Shown here piece after piece: positions 60,675-64,000 of a stretch of 64,000 bases of DNA. The notes under the pieces were generated by a model, which saw only the letters and a program-made list of their open reading frames with translations, had not been told where the DNA came from and ran no database searches. The DNA is taken from NCBI GenBank assembly GCA_947044405.1, contig CAMRHE010000331.1:434001-498000 (forward strand), in the 5' to 3' direction. The translations under genes and the position numbers were made by a program. The number at the start of each line of letters is the position of its first letter. Position 1 is the stretch's first letter. This stretch comes from Leptodactylus fallax. Lineage: Eukaryota; Chordata; Amphibia; Anura; Leptodactylidae.

Positions 60675-63600
60675 ATGGGCAAGAAAAAGAGAATTTCAGC
60701 TTGTAAAAAAGCAGAGAAGTCATGCACAGGTGTATTAGTGCAGCAGTCTGAATGCAGAGAGACACAAAACCCAGAACAGATCAGGTGGAGTGCAAGTAAA
60801 GATAAAGGGTTGCATGAGAGTGACTCAGTTTTTCTAAAGCACCTCTGTTCTATGAAAGAATATGTCCCTGCTGACTGTATGACTATGACTATGTCTCATA
60901 CTGGAGTGCATCAGAGCGCCAAAGATGAAAATGTTGTGGTGCAGCAGCTTCAAGATGAGATTAAAACCATCAGGTTCATTTATGAAGATGAAATATCTGA
61001 TTGGAAATGGCAACTTGAGGTATCAGAAAGAGAGAACCTTAAGTTAAAGAAAGAGCTTGAAACTATAAAGAGTTCATATCCTAGTCATTGTGAAAATGTG
61101 GTACTGGGTTTGCCTGGAATGGACTGTGTCACTGAGAAGGAGTTTGCTGATATGAAATGTGCTCTATCTAATAAAGTTATACAGAGTGTAGAGCAAAAGC
61201 AAGTGCTTGAGAAGCAATTGCAGAATTTAAAGGAGCAGCATGTCCAAGACTCCATTGCCAAAGAGAGTGTCATTGAAAAATTAAGAGATGACCTTGAAAC
61301 TGCTAAACGTGAGAGAAGTGAATTTTTGCAGTGTCAGTCAGAATGTCTGGATGACCAAGTGAGGAAGTGTGAAAAGCTTTCGGTGGCATTAATTAACAAA
61401 GAAAATGAAATTGCAGAGCTGAGGAAGCATGTGTCTGACCAAGAGAGTGATTTAGAATCTGTGGTGCAGACATTGCAGTCAGAGCAAAACTTGCATGCAC
61501 TAAAGCAGGTTCGCCTAAATAGTGAAGTCAATGAATGACGGAGCAGAGCTGGAGTTCTGGAACAAAGAGAAAGGGAACTCAAAACTAGAATATGTAGCCT
61601 GGAGAGGGCGCTGTCAGGATCTTGTGAAGATAAAGAGAAATTGTCTGTTTTGATGCAAAATAAAGACAAAGATTTGATGGAAATGTCGTCTGTCCATGCT
61701 CAGAAAGTGCAAGCCTTACAGGAGAGTCACAAAAAAGTAGAGACTCAACTTCAAGAGCTGCAACTACAGGTCACAGAAGGGGACAGGTTTCAAGCGGAGC
61801 TGCTAGACAAGGCAAACAGACTACAGGTGGAATTGGATAATGTCACAGGGCTTCTTTCTCAAGCAGACAGCAAGTTTATCAAACTTTCCAAAGATTTTTC
61901 TACACTAGAATCCCAGCTTCAGGACACTCAGGAACTTTTGCAAGAAGAAACCCGTCAGAAGCTTGACCTTAGTACAAAACTAAAACAAATGGAAGATGAG
62001 AAAAATGGTTTCCTTGAGCAACTAGAGGAAGAGGAGATAGCAAAAAGAGATTTGACAAAGCAGATTTCAACACTACAGGCTCGGGCGACTGATATGAAGA
62101 AAAAAATGGAGGATAGTATTGGGTCCTTGGACTCTGTTGAAGAACTAAAGGAAAAGTTGCAAAAGGAGCTAGAAGTTACAAATCAACGGTTTGAGGAGAA
62201 GGTTGCTGCTTATGACAAACTTGAGAAGACGAAAATTAGACTGCAGCAGGAACTAGAAGATGTAGGTGTAGATCTTGATCATCAACATCGGATGGTGTCA
62301 AATTTGAAAAGGAAGCAGAAAAAGTTTGATCAGCTGCTTGGTGAAGAGAAGACTCTTTCTGCTAGATATGCAGAAGAACGTGACCGTGCTGAAGCAGAGG
62401 CCCTTGAATTGAAGGCCGAGTTAGAGAGGCTCAACAAGCAACTGTGCACTGAAATGGAGAAATTGGTTAGCTCCAAGGATGAAGTTGAGAAAAACCTGGA
62501 ATCTGTGCAGATATTGTATGAGAACAAAGCTAATGCTTATGACAAGCTGGAAAAGGCCAAGAGAGAATTGGACCTCCAGACAGAAGACATGAGGATTCAG
62601 TTTGAAGGAAACCTGTCTAATTTGTCTGCTGAGATTGTAGATCTAAAAATGCTTGTTGCTAAATTAAAGGTGCAAGTGAACAAGCAGGAGGAAATCAAGA
62701 AACAGCTGGAGTTTCAGATGAATCAAGTGAAGCGTGAATCAAAAATAAAGTTGGAAGAGCGCACTGTTCAGATTGAACAGTTAAAAACCGAAGTGGAATC
62801 TAAAAAAGAAGAATTGGATCGATTGCAGCAGTCTTTATCCAATACGGAACAGTCGGCATCTGCATCAAAGCTGCCAGCACTAGAAGATGAGAAGGACTCG
62901 CTGCAGAGCCTGTTAACCTCTAAAGAATCAGAGCTGTTATCCCTGGAAAATGTGATTCAAGAAACAGAGTCTTTATTCAACCAAGAGCAAGATAAGAGAG
63001 CCACTGAGATACGGGACTTGAATGAAAGACTTGACAAAAAGTCTGCAGATGAGCAGAAGCTTTATCAGAAGATGTTGGAGAATCAATCCAATATAATTCA
63101 GGGAACAGTGGGGGAAGCAGAAAATATTATCCAGGATGCTGACCTGACAAATGTTAGAAGAACATTGCAGAATGTCCTAGAATTAGGAAGCATAGTGGAT
63201 AAAGAGATGGCATCTACATCTGCTGCCATAGAAGATGTCAGGAAGATTGAGGAAGTTCTGCAAGTTGCAATAGTAAAAACAGAGATGGAGGCTGTGCAGA
63301 AAAATGTGGCAGTGAAGAAAGTTCCGGAACTGGAATCAGAGATTTGTGTGCTACAGAGGGCGTTAGAATTGAAGAAAGCTGCCAGCATAGAGGCAGAGAA
63401 AGCAGAACCATTAAGGCAGCCAGAACATGTAACCAAAAAGCATCTGGGTACTGACAGAAAAAACTGTGATGGTGAAAACTTGGTATCCCAATCCTCCAGT
63501 GTTAGCACAGGGAATGAAAATAACTCGGAGAATGTTGAGATGACAATGTCACCAGCTCCTGTACTGTCAGAAAGGGGTTGGCACGAAACTTCTTGCAATC

Positions 63601-64000
63601 TATCACAGTACCGCAACATGCCTCCAGGAAGTTATGCGTATGAGAGAGAGGAAGTAAGACTAGAGTGTGGAAGTGGTCCTTCTGCTGCCGTACAGGTGCG
63701 GACGCATTATACAGAAACCATTCCAATATATGATGTGGCAGTTGATAAAGACATACCAGAAAATGTAGTTCAGCGTGATCTATTATGTGAGGGTGTACTG
63801 TATGGCCCTCGTGCAGAAGGAGAAGATATTGCAGTACAGAGCTTGTGTATCTCAAACAAAGAGGAGAGCAAGCAGCCTATGTCTCCTAAACTTCTAAGCC
63901 TTGATGGTGATGGCAAAGTTCGCTTTGAGATGAAGGTTACAGAAAAGGTACCCGTGAAATATTTATACTCTAAAGACATTGATGTACATGAAGTACGTGT
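60675..64000 (+). CDS. Long intronless frame with nonmuscle myosin II tail-like coiled coil (LTR element gag-like or retrogene), runs off window
   Basis: Starts at ATG 60675 in a strong context (AAACCATGGG) about 470 bp after the LTR-like end and stays open to the window edge, about 1108 codons, except for one TGA at 61536-61538. Residues 1-287 are mostly coiled coil after a basic [12 protein letters not shown] start. From about 61725 to 62520 it reads like the rod of nonmuscle/smooth-muscle myosin II heavy chain ([54 protein letters not shown]). In host genes this region is spread over several exons; here it has no introns, so it was copied from mRNA. Further heptads run to about 63400. A non-coiled part ([35 protein letters not shown]) that I do not recognise follows. 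No motor domain, IQ motif or retroviral enzyme is seen in the window. It is either a retroelement that took up a host myosin cDNA, or a host retrogene behind an old LTR. Confidence 0.7.
61725..62520 (+). other. Myosin II rod-like segment within the long frame
   Basis: About 265 codons, colinear with the central-to-distal rod of MYH9/MYH10-type myosins as I know them, from [11 protein letters not shown] through [21 protein letters not shown]. Between [12 protein letters not shown] and [12 protein letters not shown], about 15-20 residues of the usual myosin sequence are missing, an in-frame deletion. After SSKDEVEKN the similarity fades and [11 protein letters not shown] repeats part of the earlier block ([11 protein letters not shown]), hinting at internal duplication. 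Confidence 0.75.

Noticed and set aside
63098..63979. Antisense frames opposite the myosin-like coding sequence (63098-63979)
   Set aside because: Shadow frames of a strong sense coding region; no domains.

Overview
This is a stretch of vertebrate nuclear DNA, almost certainly from a frog or toad. The genes are split by GT-AG introns. They belong to the amphibian C2H2 zinc-finger type with FAX (finger-associated box) and KRAB-like N-terminal exons. The rest is a dense mixture of anuran-style transposons: Tc1/mariner, hAT, TTAA-flanked MITEs, L2/CR1, Tx1-type L1, Penelope-like, DIRS, and two different Ty3/Gypsy lineages. No bacterial or organellar genes are present. The species cannot be named from the sequence alone.

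The host content is a tandem array of five zinc-finger genes, all on the + strand and roughly 10-15 kb apart: A (964-5112), B (10616-15375), C (22243-24430), D (33168-35283) and E (48951-52769). Each has three short N-terminal coding exons of 78, 180 and 124 nt, nearly identical between copies, introns included. One large exon then carries the fingers: five intact in A, seven each in B, D and E, eight in C, plus degenerate ones. E alone has two further exons between the KRAB-like and finger exons. B to E are each preceded by a related E-box-rich segment ending in a GT donor, read as promoter plus noncoding exon 1. A 30-bp satellite lies upstream of the promoters of B, D and E.

Introns and spacers are filled by mobile DNA. 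A U2-snRNA-headed retroposon with target duplications lies before gene B, and DIRS and Penelope-like remnants lie in B's last intron. A hAT element sits in a second 30-bp satellite near C, two Tc1 elements precede D, and a Tx1-type LINE lies 3' of D. A nearly complete Gypsy element at 40839-47145 has a SCAN-like capsid and integrase upstream of reverse transcriptase (Gmr1-like order), and is itself broken by two solo LTRs. A truncated chromodomain Gypsy lies at 55342-58775.

The most unusual object is at the right edge. An LTR-like sequence (59676-60201) and a candidate primer-binding site precede an intronless frame of more than 1100 codons that runs off the window. It has one in-frame TGA. 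Its middle closely resembles the coiled-coil tail of nonmuscle myosin II heavy chain, which suggests an LTR element that captured a host myosin cDNA, or a retrogene driven by an LTR.

The five zinc-finger proteins are presumably nuclear DNA-binding regulators. In other vertebrates, expanding arrays of this kind co-evolve with transposons, and this window shows both side by side.
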